From NCBI GenBank assembly GCA_001465935.1, contig LNKV01000036.1, positions 248,001-312,000 on the forward strand: a stretch of DNA of 64,000 bases, written 5' to 3'. The stretch's first letter is position 1, and every line of letters begins with the position of its first letter. Shown here piece by piece: positions 25,711 to 36,732 of the stretch. Below the pieces are notes generated by a model. It was given only the letters and a program-made list of their open reading frames with translations, searched no databases and had not been told where the DNA came from. The translations under genes were made by a program, and so were the position numbers. The DNA comes from Clarireedia homoeocarpa (taxonomy: Eukaryota > Ascomycota > Leotiomycetes > Helotiales > Rutstroemiaceae).

Positions 25711-26590
25711 GGAACTCCTCCGCTTTATGGCGTCTTAAGAATTCTTCAAATCTAGAGCACACCTCTTCTTTGACCGTCGTCTGTGTTTGATCAAATGCTA
25801 ACTCCCTGGGATTGTTAGAAGAGTGGATATCAGATAGGAATCCGAATATCTTGATACTAGACGCATCAAAATCTGTTGTCCTCTTAGGATCGTCTAATGT
25901 CACGATCTATGGTGAACAGGTCTCGATATATGTTCTTGATGACCCATGTTCGATGCTGGATTTGCCTTGTCCACAAATGATTGTTCCAGGCAGTCTCGCA
26001 TTGCAGCTTCATTTCGAGGAAGTACCTGTGCTAACTTGTCCAGTTTTCTGAGACGATTTTGCAAGTGTTTCAGAGAGAGATAATGGGGACTGCGGAGGCC
26101 GGAGCCGGAAAGGACGGGGCCGTGTTGAAGTCCTCTACTTAATATTGTGCGATATGCTGAGGAACATCGCCATGATCAATAACTGTTAGCAAAATTCTTA
26201 GGGAGTGAGCAGCAGGAAGATCTCGTACAAATGAGAAGCGGCCAGAAGGACACTGATGCTACTGGGCTTGAGATGCAACGATTTTCTGGGAGCTTTGAGT
26301 TCCTCCTTCTTGAACAGCACCCAGCCCATCTTTTACCAACTTTCGAAGAACGCATTTCTGGAGCCTCGCCCACAAAGCCTATCCCGATTTTTTTGGTTTT
26401 TGGTTTTGGTTTTGCTAGGAAATCATCAATGATTTAACCGCAGAATGTACAATATGCGATGCTGCATTGAGGGTAGCCTGGTTCACACTAGGCATTCCTT
26501 TCATTCGAGATAACTGAATGAAAGTTTGACGCATAGCATCCAATTTTGCGATAGCCTCTTGATATTCAACAGAGGCTCCTTTGCTTGTCT
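25710..26590 (-). pseudogene. Relic of a fungal STAND (NLR-like) N-terminal domain
   Basis: The minus strand reads, with frameshifts, GASVEYQEAIAKLDAMRQ, then FIQLSRM, HIVHSAVKSL, and in another frame GWVLFKKEELKAPRKSL followed by SSISVLLAASHLYE. The helix pattern EYQEA..LD then GWxLFKKEELxxxRxSL then SIxxLL is what I know from the helical N-terminal domain fused to NACHT or ankyrin proteins in moulds. A further coding-like piece at about 25925-26060 (NRLRKLDKLAQVLPRNEAAM) and one at 25688-25903 have no family I recognise. Frames are broken by stops and shifts. The family call is from pattern memory and moderately certain. Confidence 0.5.
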
Positions 26591-27112
26591 ACATAGCTAC
26601 AATGCTTCAACATATTGTATGCAGTGTAGTTGAGAGTAAGTCCTGTTACAAAACCTTAGAACGCGCAGCGACGATATTCTACAGTAACAATTTCCGGTGA
26701 GCAATGGGACGCTATTCGGAGATTCAGTACGATATTCGGAGATTCAGCAATAGTTGATAAACACAACAACCTTCGATTTCTAAGCTGCGGAATCTCAAAG
26801 AACCACTTATTTTGCTACATTTTAAGGATATCGGTGCTCCCTGTTATTCGCGGCTGACGGGCCCGGAATGCTGTGTATATGGTTGCAGAGACGGGGGCAG
26901 ATATGATCGAGGAGGAGTTGGAGGGTTGCATACTCAAGGGGAGTTAAAGGGTTGAGAGAGGAGAGCGAGGGGGAGGGGAAACGATGATTTGTTTCTGGTT
27001 AAGAGGTCTACCTCTCAATATAATTTTTGAGGGGAGAAAGAAAAGGGAGGGATCTTTGGGGGCATTGAAATCCCGGATCTGCAGTCAGTATAGCATGTAA
27101 TTTGACTCTGTA

Positions 27113-27740
27113 AGTGCGACACACAAATTTCTACGCTAAAGGCCGACACATAAATTTCTACGCTAAAGGCCGACACACAAATTTCCACGCTAAAGGCCGA
27201 CACACAAATTTCCACGCTAAAGGCCGACATACAAATTTTTCACACTAAAGGCCGACACACAAATTTTTCACGCTAAAGGGCGACACGCTAAAGGCCGACA
27301 CACAAATTTTTCACGCTAAAGGGCGACACGCTAANNNNNNNNNCTAAAGGCCGACACACAAATTTTTCACGCTAAAGGGCGACACGCTAAAGGCCGACAC
27401 ACAAATTTTCCACGCTAAAGGCCGACACGCTAAAGCGCGACACACAAATTTCCACGCTAAAGGCCGACACACAAATTTCTACGCTAAAGGCCGACACACA
27501 AATTTCCACGCTAAAGGCCGACACACAAAATTTTCACGCTAAAGGCCGACACGCTAAAGGCCGACACACAAATTTTTCACACTAAAGGCCGACACACAAA
27601 TTTTTCACGCTAAACCGCGACACACAAATTTCTACGCTAAAGGCCGACACACTAAAGGGCGACACGCTAAAGGCCGACACACAAATTTTCCACGCTAAAG
27701 GCCGACACACAAATTTCTACGCTAAAGCCCGACACACAAA
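27113..27740. repeat. 27-bp minisatellite with 14-bp half units
   Basis: A head-to-tail unit made of CGACACACAAATTT then C(T/C)ACGCTAAAGGC, repeated over about 630 bp with variants: 28-bp copies with an extra T, and short inserted units CGACACGCTAAAGG. A 9-N gap sits inside, so copy number is unknown. The leftmost copies read open on the minus strand as SAFSVEICV repeats, because 27 is a multiple of three. Confidence 0.93.
27335..27343. other. Assembly gap (9 N) inside the minisatellite
   Basis: Nine N within the tandem array, so the array is collapsed or unresolved here. Confidence 0.99.
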
Positions 27741-27974
27741 AGTGTCGCATACTAAAATGCGATATACCACCAGTACTATACGACACTCACTTCTTATATA
27801 AAGTTGTTATCCGACTTTGTATCAAATACGTATTTAAAGAAGTCAAAAGGTATATCGAATATATATTTTCGTGATACAATAGAGGACGAAGACTTAACAC
27901 CTGTACGCGGTATCCTCTACGAACCTCGAGGTGATTTATCCTTTGAGAGCTAAGATTAAGTTACTTTAATACAA

Positions 27975-28260
27975 ACTGTCAACTGACTTTATATTGTCGA
28001 CCGACTTCGTACTGTCAACTGACTTCGTACTGTCGATTGACTTTGTATATGTCTTCGCGATACAGTTCGAACTGTCAACTGACTTCACATCTACTAGTCA
28101 CTTAAGATAATTATTTTGTTGAGCTCTCGATAAATCTTCTAAGTTATATTTCGAGTTCATTATCTCCTCTATTATAGTATATATATATTCAGCACCGCCA
28201 CGAACCGTCAACTGACTTTGCACCGTCGACCGACTTTACATATGTCTTCCAACTTTATAT
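27975..28260. repeat. Degenerate GTCAACTGACTT repeat field
   Basis: The word (A/C)(T/C)GTC(A/G)A(C/T)(T/C)GACTT appears about eight times, four of them in near-tandem phase of about 18 bp (about 27978-28045) and others at about 28072, 28207 and 28225. Sequence between copies is AT-rich. It looks like an eroded tandem repeat. Confidence 0.7.
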
Positions 28261-28375
28261 ACACTTATTTGCACTATCGATTTACTATTATAGTATATAT
28301 ATATTCAGGTGGCACGAGTATCATAGCGACGAAGTCCGCTATAGCTTATCTTGCAAGCTTCGGTATAGCGGAGAC

Positions 28376-28476
28376 TTTTTGATATCAGAGGGGGGGAGAG
28401 GGGGGGACGGTGTGATTTGGTGGGCGGTCAGAACTGTCGAGTTCTCTATAAATTTTTGATATCAGAGGGGGGGAGA
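28376..28476. repeat. Direct repeat pair TTTTTGATATCAGAGGGG...
   Basis: TTTTTGATATCAGAG followed by a G-run and AGA occurs at 28376 and again at 28453, 77 bp apart. Immediately left, GTCCGCTATAGC and GTATAGCGGAGAC form an imperfect hairpin (about 28334-28374). It could be the end of a small mobile element. Confidence 0.6.
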
Positions 28477-28786
28477 AGGGAGGGGGGAAGTGAAAGAACA
28501 TCATCGCCTAGAAATATAATTGGTTTGATGAAATATTGTAGATGTCAATTTTCTATATGCCGCCAGAATTGTCCCGTCCATTCATTCCTCCGTATCGTTC
28601 CCATACTTATCAGCCCGTCCAATCTATATATGATTTTACAGTTCCATCCCAAAATATTAACCACTAGTTCGTCTAATGATATATCATCTCCCAGTTCATG
28701 TTCATTAAAAGCCCATGTCCTCATTCATCCACCTTTTCAGCCATCTCCCCATCACCTGCCTACCATCCACAAATCGAGTATACTCT

Positions 28787-30001
28787 TCAACCCTTCAATG
28801 TCCTCCTCAAACTTCCAAATCTCCTCTTCAACCCTTCACCAACTTTCTTTCCTGTACTATTACTTCTCCTCATGCTACCCTCGAAATCTACATAGCTCAT
28901 AGAATTACTAGCAGCTGTAGATTTACCCAGTGTAGCATGACTTCCGCTTGCGCTTCGTTGACGACTGTTATTTGGTCGGTGATCTTGCATTTCATAGCCG
29001 TCAGTCATTAGTTTTTTGTTTTGTTCGTGGTCTTTAAGTGCTTTTTCGATGGTGAATGAAGGCTCGCCTTTGCCTTTAAGATCTTCCGGGAGGTATTTCT
29101 TGGTTTTTGTTAGTGAAAGGAAATGGGTGGGTGAGTAGGGAGAAGACATACCACGTGTTCCCATCTTTTGTAGGCTCCGCCCGGAGCATCCGGATCTCTC
29201 ATCAAATCAGCTCCTTCTTCGTAGTTCATGATAGATCCATCGGGGCCGGGCATTCCGGGCGGAATTACGGCAGTTCCCTGAAGCGGAATGTGCCTATCAA
29301 GTGAATCCTGAATATTTTCCCTTGGTGTAGCTCGAAGAGCTTCTGCATTTGTTCCTTGTGTAGCAGCGACAGGTGAGGTCAGAAGGCTGGTGTTTCGTGA
29401 AAGTAACGTCGCATCGTATGGACCTTCGTGATGGTAAGCACCTCCAAATGATGTGTCGTCAAGAGTGTCGACAATATCTGCCCCTGGAAGATGCTTCTTT
29501 CTCAGATGTGGCGCCCGATAGGCTTGCTTTGTTTCTTGACGCAATTGGTCGAGAGGACGATGAGACATGTCCCCCGGATATCTTTCGGACAGAGAGCCAC
29601 CTCTGCGTCTTCCTTTGTCACTGTTTACTGGCTCATCCAGACTTCTCCGGCCATTTCCGGGGCTGCCGTAGCTACTGAATGCGGATTGTCGATGAGAGGA
29701 AGCATATGGATTTGATGGGTGGAAACTGGATCTGGTAGGACTGGCAGATGCAGGTGGTGTAGGATAAGAAGTAACAGCGGGACTTTTTGAAGATCGGGAA
29801 GAGCTGGGCTTTGCCATGGAAGAGTTGAAACGACTTCCTGGGCCAGTCTCTTCGCTTGGTCCTGGAGCATTGAGAGGATCAAGTATGTACTTGGTAGCCT
29901 GAAGAGTAATTCGTTAGTCGGGTGCTCTCTATTCATTGTTTAATTCGATCTGCGCATGTCGTGGTCGTACATACCCATTCTTTATCGCTTGAGGATTCCA
30001 T
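28787..30001 (-). CDS. pal1: Pal1 family cell-morphology protein
   Basis: Pal1 proteins act at the cortex in cell shape and early endocytic patches. Three exons close in frame: a 27-bp first coding exon (30001-29975, MESSSDKEW), 29898-29152 and 29098-28787, giving 361 residues. Exon 2 begins ATKYILDPLNAPGPSEETG, the hallmark N-terminal Pal1 motif, followed by a Ser/Pro-rich linker and the conserved core with DIVDTLDDTSFGGAYHHEGP and YDATL. The C-terminus is basic (FGSLRRTLKG). The in-frame ATG at 29817 lies inside the Pal1 motif region and is not the real start. It is divergent from usb1. Confidence 0.93.
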
Positions 30002-30971
30002 ATTTTTGATCAACTGCGGTGTGATATTTGGCTTACTGGCTTTGCGAGGCTGATACGGTTTGATGAGATTCGATTGAAGGATGGAGAGGAGTTGACAATT
30101 GTAAGGTGGTGTGATTGTTTATGTGTGAAGGAGATAGGTAGAGGGGAAAGAAAAGAAGAAAGGAATGGGAGGTCACTGGGTCGAGGGATATAGGAGTTGG
30201 GGATATAGGATGGTGTTGTCTATGGGGTGACAGACAAGGTGACAAGCCATAAAGACCGGATGCGTGGACGAACGAGAAGAGGTACGCAATTGCTCAGCAA
30301 TTTCTTACCGGCATCAGGCCACAAAAAACCCACAAATTATGATGTAATTTGTTCGGATAAGAATTTTGATAGCGCTAAGAGAGAGCTAAGAGAAGCTAAG
30401 AGAAGCTAAGAGAGGGCTAGGACCACACTAAATCTTGTCCTAATATGATTAGTCAGGGACTTGCTGCCAAAATTAAACACTGCCTCAACGTCTATGGTTG
30501 AACGCACAGTTCTCTGGTCCCTTGAACGTACGAAGTAGTCCCTGGATTATGCCTTGGAAAAACCTTCGACCTCACCACCTCGGCCTCAACATCTCGACCA
30601 CAACCTCAAATTGTCTTCGCTCGTCGTGCTCATCACGCTGATCACTTTCATCCCCCCGCCCCCATCACCCAACTCGACCCAACTCGACCCAATCGACCCA
30701 CGCGCTGACGTCGGGTCTCCTATTTTCGACCCGAGTTCTAGAACTTCTCATTTGGCACCGAGCCATCTTGCACGGAGTTATCCTTTCCGGGGCGCAGTCA
30801 CCTTACTGAAGCATTGGATACGCGTATACCTCTATACTCCACGTACGACTAGCACCCTTGGAGCGGCCCGATTTTCCCTTTTGCCGTTTTGTACCTATTC
30901 TCGTCTATATCATCTCATACCAGCACAGAAGCTATCCAATTAGGTGGAACTTAAACTATCCAAGTGCCTAG
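30002..30971. promoter_or_regulatory. Divergent promoter region pal1 / usb1
   Basis: 970 bp shared upstream region. It contains an AGCTAAGAGA decamer array (about 30372-30415) and CAACTCGACC repeats (about 30670-30695). A 129-codon frame at 30554-30943 (+) has no domain and is not called. Confidence 0.55.
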
Positions 30972-32103
30972 ATGGCTTTAGTCGATTACACTTCATCGGA
31001 CGAGGAAGCAGAAGTCGGGAACGACAATCATGAAGAGATCAAAGTCGTCGCACAAACCTCAACCAAAATTCCCGCAGACGCTTTAAACTCACTTAAGCGC
31101 AAACGCGACAATTTAGCATCAGATTTACCTCCACTGCCATCCAAATTTCATGATCTCTATGCGACAAATGTAAGAAGTAGCACGACCGATGATTCAAATT
31201 TGCATGGTGGACGAAAACGAGTGATCCCACATGTTGAGGGTAATTGGCCGACACATATCTTCATTGAGTGTGAGTCTCAATCCAATATGCTACGCCATCA
31301 TTCGAAACTTTGCTAATTGAGTTGAGGGTATCCTTCGGCTGCAGAATATCAAATCCTGACATCCTTAATCACAAGAGTTCAATCTGCAACAGCTTCTAAT
31401 GCTGCCGGCGGTGGAAACATCCACTCATTTTTGACAAGCGACTTGGGATCTGCTCTTCCTTTGCACATCAGTCTTTCGCGAACCTTGGGATTCTCCAAAG
31501 ACGTGAAGGATGTCTTTCTGTCAGCGCTCGAACAAGCCATCAAATCGTCCGGTATTCGTCCGTAAGTCTTCTAAGCCAAGCCTCAACCCGGAAAATTCAA
31601 ATACATCAACACGTGACTAAATACCATTACGTAGGTTCGACGTCGGCTTTTCTAGCCTAGGCTGGGTCCCGAATTACGAGAAAACGCGGTGGTTTCTCGT
31701 CTTGCGGGTCAGCAAACCAGAAACCGATGGATTGAATAGATTACTCCACGTGAGCAACAAAGTTGCAGCAGAGTTCGGTCAACCACCATTATATGCCCAG
31801 CCTACTCCTATTCATGCTCCGCCCAAGAAGCACACTGCAAGAAGGAACATTCGCAACACCAGTCTGAGTTTTGAACACATGCAAGACTTATCAGATGCAT
31901 TTCACATCAGCATAGCCTGGGCCTTGATTCATCCAGACAAGGAAGTCATTACTGCAACTGACCTGGCTATGAAGGACCAATCTACAACATTGAAGGACAT
32001 CCAGGTCACCGCCAAGGAGATTAAAGCGAAGATTGGAAATATTGTGACCAGCATTCCGCTGTCTAAGGGTGCAACAGAAGATAAAAGCCTATTTGGTCTC
32101 TAA
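30972..32103 (+). CDS. usb1: U6 snRNA 3'-phosphodiesterase Usb1 (Mpn1)
   Basis: Usb1 trims the oligo(U) tail of U6 snRNA and leaves a protected end; it belongs to the 2H phosphoesterase superfamily. Three exons (30972-31269, 31327-31561, 31635-32103) with introns of 57 and 73 bp close to 333 residues. The first junction restores a Trp in the family motif ...FIEWYPSAAEYQIL. The two catalytic HxS/T tetrapeptides are visible as HISLS in exon 2 and HISIAW in exon 3. The N-terminal 90 residues are acidic and low in structure, as usual for the family (LVDYTSSDEE start). Confidence 0.93.
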
Positions 32104-34327
32104 GGAGTTTCATCACCATGTCCTCCAAAACACCTTGTTTTATGGGAGAGAGTTTTTCGTCCCTGGCGGAGATGAAAATAATAGATAATACGCTACCCCG
32201 ACATCGATGCACTTTACAGAGATCACATTATTTCCTCTGCGCTTCGAGAATATCGTTCACCAATCAGACCCATGCGATCTTTCTGCCCTAGAACCACGCG
32301 AATGCGCCTCACCGGTGCAAATTCACAGCCAATATGATTCCTTTGGTAGGACTGATCCAGATGGTTTAGAGGCTGTTATGATTTTCGTCCATGGTCTGGA
32401 ACCTCACTCTTCGCAGATGCATCTCATTATGGCCAGGTACTGCGCAGGCGGAGCTGCGTGCTTTTAGATCCCCCCCCCCTCTCCTCCTTCCTTCTGTGGT
32501 CGCACCTAGGGCAGTCTAAAGCTCAATTGTTCAGAGTTAAGTTTCCGCGAGTTGTCCGATCAATGATGTGAGCTGAAGAAGCTTTTGAAAGCTGTGTATC
32601 TTCCACAACATCCAAGACAATTTGAGGCAACGAGTCATTTAATGGCAATCGTCATTTACACAGCTCAAATCGGTCTGCAGCAGAACGCGGTACTTGTTGG
32701 TTTCATTTCCGCGTCCTGCATGTTGTTCCAAATGCTAAATTGACACATTATACACTCACACTGTGTCGCAAGTTGCACACTCCGAGTACATGGAACGAAT
32801 CTAGCTGTTAACTGATCTAGTACTAAATTCTATATCAATTTTGATCTACAGTCCCTGTGATGCACTCGCTGGAATATGTCTGCAAAAATACAATCAATAT
32901 CCGCTGCGGCTTACATTTCTAACCCACCAACATTTCTCCCCTTTATCCAATCTTCTTCTTAACCTCCAGCACCAACCCTGCCATAATCAATATACATCCA
33001 AGTTCTTAAGCCGAGCTTCTATCCTTCGCCTTTAAAACCATGGCCACGCTCTGCTCATTACTTTCCTCTGCATCCATCCATCCCCCGGCTTGCTTCCCAG
33101 ATACAGCTTGCTTCTTTCTCCCTATACATCTCAAAACCCCTCCAAATCCCATCGCAAAGATTGGTCACAATCTGCTTGCTTCACCTATGGATACATCCGA
33201 TACAAATACGCAAAATAAGCCCCGACGTCAACACCAAATCTATTCACGCGCATGAGAAGTTCCGCCGGCATTACCATCTTCAACATTACACCAGCCTATA
33301 CAATGTGTTCTTTTCTGAAACCTTCATCTTGGCATCCCTTGGCGGCCTGCTCATATTTCTCTGCTTCGTCCTTGTTAGCTGGCTCGAGGAAACGATACAG
33401 CGCATCTCGGCCTAATGAGTAGAAGCCCTCGTCCTCCTGGCTAGCTATTTCAACACCAAGCTTGTCTGCAATGCTGCCTCCTTCAATGAGTGTCTTTCTT
33501 TGAAGGGGTTTCTGCGAGATGGATGGATGGATGTACTGTATACATAGCTGGCTGGCTGGATGGCTGGCTGGATGGAGAAAGAAGCAAGAAGCATGGCATT
33601 TCTCTCTCCTCTTCATTGCATGCAGAACTAGCTAGCAGGTAGTCGAGTAGAGTTTTTAGATGCACTCGTGTTGATTTATTTTTACGCATCGCCTATGATA
33701 TTTATATCATGCTCTGGGTTTCAATGTCACATCACATCAAGTGAATCCCGCAGATATCAGAAAGAGTATATAATCCCCCCCCCCCCCCATCTATCAACCC
33801 GATCAACCAGTCTATCAATCAATTAATCGGTCTATCCACTCATTTATCGTTTCTTCCTCTACTGGGAAAACCAGCAGCAATGACAAGAATCCCACATACA
33901 CTACACCCAACCATACCATCCTGCACCTCTAAATACGCCATGCCACCCAACGCTATGCCTTTCCCATGCATGCCAGTAAAAGTAAAGTGAAATAAAGTAA
34001 AACTCCCAAACGCGAACCTGAAAATAAATCCTCCCAATCCCATATCCGACCCTTCCAAAAAAACAACAAACAGAAAACGCCCTCTCTAGTACAATGGATT
34101 TGATCTGATATACAAGTATAGATGTAATATCTCGCATCTGCACATTCCGCCTTCCACTTCCCGTCTCTTTTTCCAGTACTCGCTCGCTCGCTTCATTTTA
34201 AGTTGAAAGACAAAAGCAAAAGCAACTTCGTTTATTTCGTTCGTATTCTCCGTCGTCAACCATGAACGCCTCCTATGAAGCGAATGTTGAATCCGCTATC
34301 AGGGACTCAATCCGATTTGGTGTCTTC
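32104..34327. other. Convergent intergenic region usb1 / lipin
   Basis: 2.2 kb with no confident gene. An 86-codon frame (32207-32467, +) has no recognised domain. At about 33296-33500 (-) a short stretch reads like protein (ASQEDEGFYSLGRDAL and ANKDEAEKYEQAAKG), but there is no clear start or family; the opposite strand there encodes a hydrophobic run. GGCTGGCT/GGATGG repeats lie at about 33517-33570 and a C-run of about 14 at about 33776-33788. Confidence 0.5.
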
Positions 34328-36732
34328 CTACCCTTTGACTTCCGCATCCCCTTCCTCCTCTTCCTTCTCTAGGCTCAACCCTTTTATCTCGGTAATGACT
34401 TCCGCATCCACATCCTCCTCACTGCCCCTCTTTTTGTCCAAGCCAAACTGCTTCCGCTCCTCTATGGGTGATTCTAATTCAAACTCGTCATCATCTTCTT
34501 CATCATCAACCGCGAAATCATCCTCATCCTCTATCGTATTTCTTGCTAACCTATCATCCCCTTCAATCGATTCCATCAATCCACTTTCATCTTGCATCTC
34601 TTCTTCATATTGCTCTTCGATATAACTGTCACCCATATCTTCGTTCCCTTCTTCATCCTCATCTCCCTCCTCCTCATCGTCCTCGTCATCCCTCTCATCA
34701 TCATCTCGCTCATCACTTTCTGATCCACTGAAATCATCTAAATCAAGAACTGGGTCACGCCAATATGTGAAATCAGTGTATTCCTCTCCACCACCCGTAA
34801 CAAGTGTATTGACAGGTGGGAAATAGTGGTCCACGACTTCACGCATATTGACGTAACTGTAGCGCAACTTGTTGAGACTAAGCAAATCAAGTGAGACTTC
34901 AGCATAACTGTTGATTGTGAAGATACGATTGCTGGGAATGCTAACAGAGCGGTATGAAAGTGCGTCTGTAAGTCTGTTGCCAAATCCTGCATAGAATGGG
35001 GTCCTGTTCGGACCGAAAAGATTCTTGATATCTCGTAAACAGGCCATCTTGAAGACTTCCGGCTTTCGGATATACAGTTCTCTTCTCAAAGCTGCAATGG
35101 TTCGGTCAGGACTCATGATCGTTGGACCTTTCGGTAAACGATAGTTTTCCTGCACAACTCCATTGAGATATGCTCGGGTTGTATCAGCTTGCCCTACTGA
35201 TCGGGATGTAAGGTACATGATATTGTAACCGTTGTTGACAATCTCGGTGTACAACTTCGCTACACCAATGTGTGTCCAATCACGCCCAATCATGTTGAGA
35301 ACATGACCAAGAGCATCGGACTTGGTGATTGTGCCATCGATGTCAGAAATAACAACAGGAACATCATATCTCCAAAGATACATATAAGCCTGGCAGGTGG
35401 CACGATTGACTGTGAAGCTCATTGGGTTAGGACCAGGTTTAAGACCCAGGGCTTTTAATTGGTCACTAGTTAAACGCAAGGTTTTTGCATAATTCCGGTT
35501 TGGGTCACCTGCAGTTCCTGTTGGTGTCTTGGGAGGGGTGGACAAGCCGAAAGAATCGGAATCTGCACGACGATGGGTTGGAGCCATGGGTGGACGAAGA
35601 ATGTCGCTTTCCGTTTCGCTATGATAACCAGGGTCCGATGCAGCATCGGTAGTCAGGGCAGATGCATTAGAGATGCCAGCCATTGCTGCCCTTTGACTCG
35701 CAGCCTCCTTCGCTTCTTCGCTGCTGTAAATCCAAAGATTCCCATTCTCATCTGCTCCAATAAGAGCCCCGATATCATAGTTTCCCTCTAGTTCTTCGGA
35801 AAGAATCTTTCGTGCAATAACCTCAGCTCGCAGGGCATCATCGTCACTACTTTTGTAACCAGTCATATCCAACATCAAATCACCAGTGTCCGTAACTTGA
35901 CTCGGTATGTTCGATGCCGACAGTCGATTGGATAATGCCATCGCTCGTTCGATTGCCTCTTTTGTTGGAAGCGGTGGGGGACTTTGAGACCGTTCGGTAT
36001 ATATGTCCGATTGTGCATCATGAGCTGGTATCGTTGGGGTCAAGGACCGCGTCTGTCTTTCTCGTTCTGTCATGTCGCTGGTATTTGATCGCGCTGTTGT
36101 TGGCAGCAGATCATCGGATTGGGTACGAGTAACTCCAGACCAGTCTCCAGAGAGTGGTCTTCCGTTGATATGCTCAGGGGATGTTGAAGGCGGTGTCAGA
36201 GCACCTGTATTTATTAGGATATATCCTCAAGAAATTTCTACGAAAACTTACTGAGATTGCTCCGCCTCCTTGGTATTGTGGAAGAGGAAGATCGTCCGCC
36301 AACAGATTTTGTGAAGCTGTCGGACCTCAAATGCTTGTGCTCTGTATCCAGATCCAAGAAGTCTGGCTCCGACAGACTCGACACCTGCGAACCTGCTGCT
36401 GCCAACGGCGGGCTGGAAGCTGGCGAAACAAGGGGAGATGTTTGCATAGCTTCGGGAATATTGTCACTCGTCTCGAAGACGAAGAATGCCTCCCCTCCTT
36501 CCCCTAACTTCATGGCATAATTTTGTTTGACATTGTTAACTCGAAACTCGACTTTCTTCTCGTATGGCCGAAGTAAGGAGAATTTTCCGAAACGGACGTG
36601 GAATGGCGAACAGGCCAGCGAGCCATCTTCTTGCTCAACAACTATGACATCGATTGCTCCGCTGAGGGTTGCGGGATTGATGGAATTCCACGTCTTAGAG
36701 ACCGAACCGCTTATACTCCGTACGTACTGCAT
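34328..36732 (-). CDS. ned1: Lipin-family phosphatidate phosphatase (Ned1/Pah1)
   Basis: A Mg2+-dependent phosphatidate phosphatase that makes diacylglycerol and controls nuclear-envelope and lipid-droplet growth. Two exons (36732-36252 and 36204-34328; 47-bp intron, phase 1) give 785 residues. The N-LIP domain is at the very start (MQYVRSISGSVSKTWNSINP). The HAD-like C-LIP domain holds the catalytic DIDGT at about 448-452, followed by TKSDALGHVLNMIGRDW and YLTSRSVGQADTTR. The C-terminal 120 residues are strongly acidic (Asp/Glu runs), a feature that in yeast Pah1 binds the Nem1-Spo7 phosphatase. Length and order fit the family. The name follows the fission yeast gene; pah1 would be equivalent. 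Confidence 0.96.

Larger units (their letters stand above)
26591..28786. other. Decayed repeat island
   Basis: No intact gene. From left to right: a short duplicated ATTCGGAGATTCAG (about 26713-26750), a G/A-rich block (about 26880-26990), the 27-bp minisatellite (27113-27740), an AT-rich stretch with repeated GTCAACTGACTT-type words (about 27975-28260), and a hairpin plus direct repeat (about 28330-28480). TpA-rich sequence and broken frames are consistent with repeat-induced mutation, which is an inference. Confidence 0.65.

Noticed and set aside
27113..27740. CRISPR array
   Set aside because: Units are contiguous without unique spacers, in a fungal genome; it is a minisatellite.
28417..28902. 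161-codon frame on the plus strand
   Set aside because: Overlaps the pal1 3' exon in antisense and low-complexity sequence; no domain.
30554..30943. 129-codon frame before usb1
   Set aside because: Pro/Ser-rich by base composition (CAACTCGACC repeats), no domain; likely 5' UTR or promoter.
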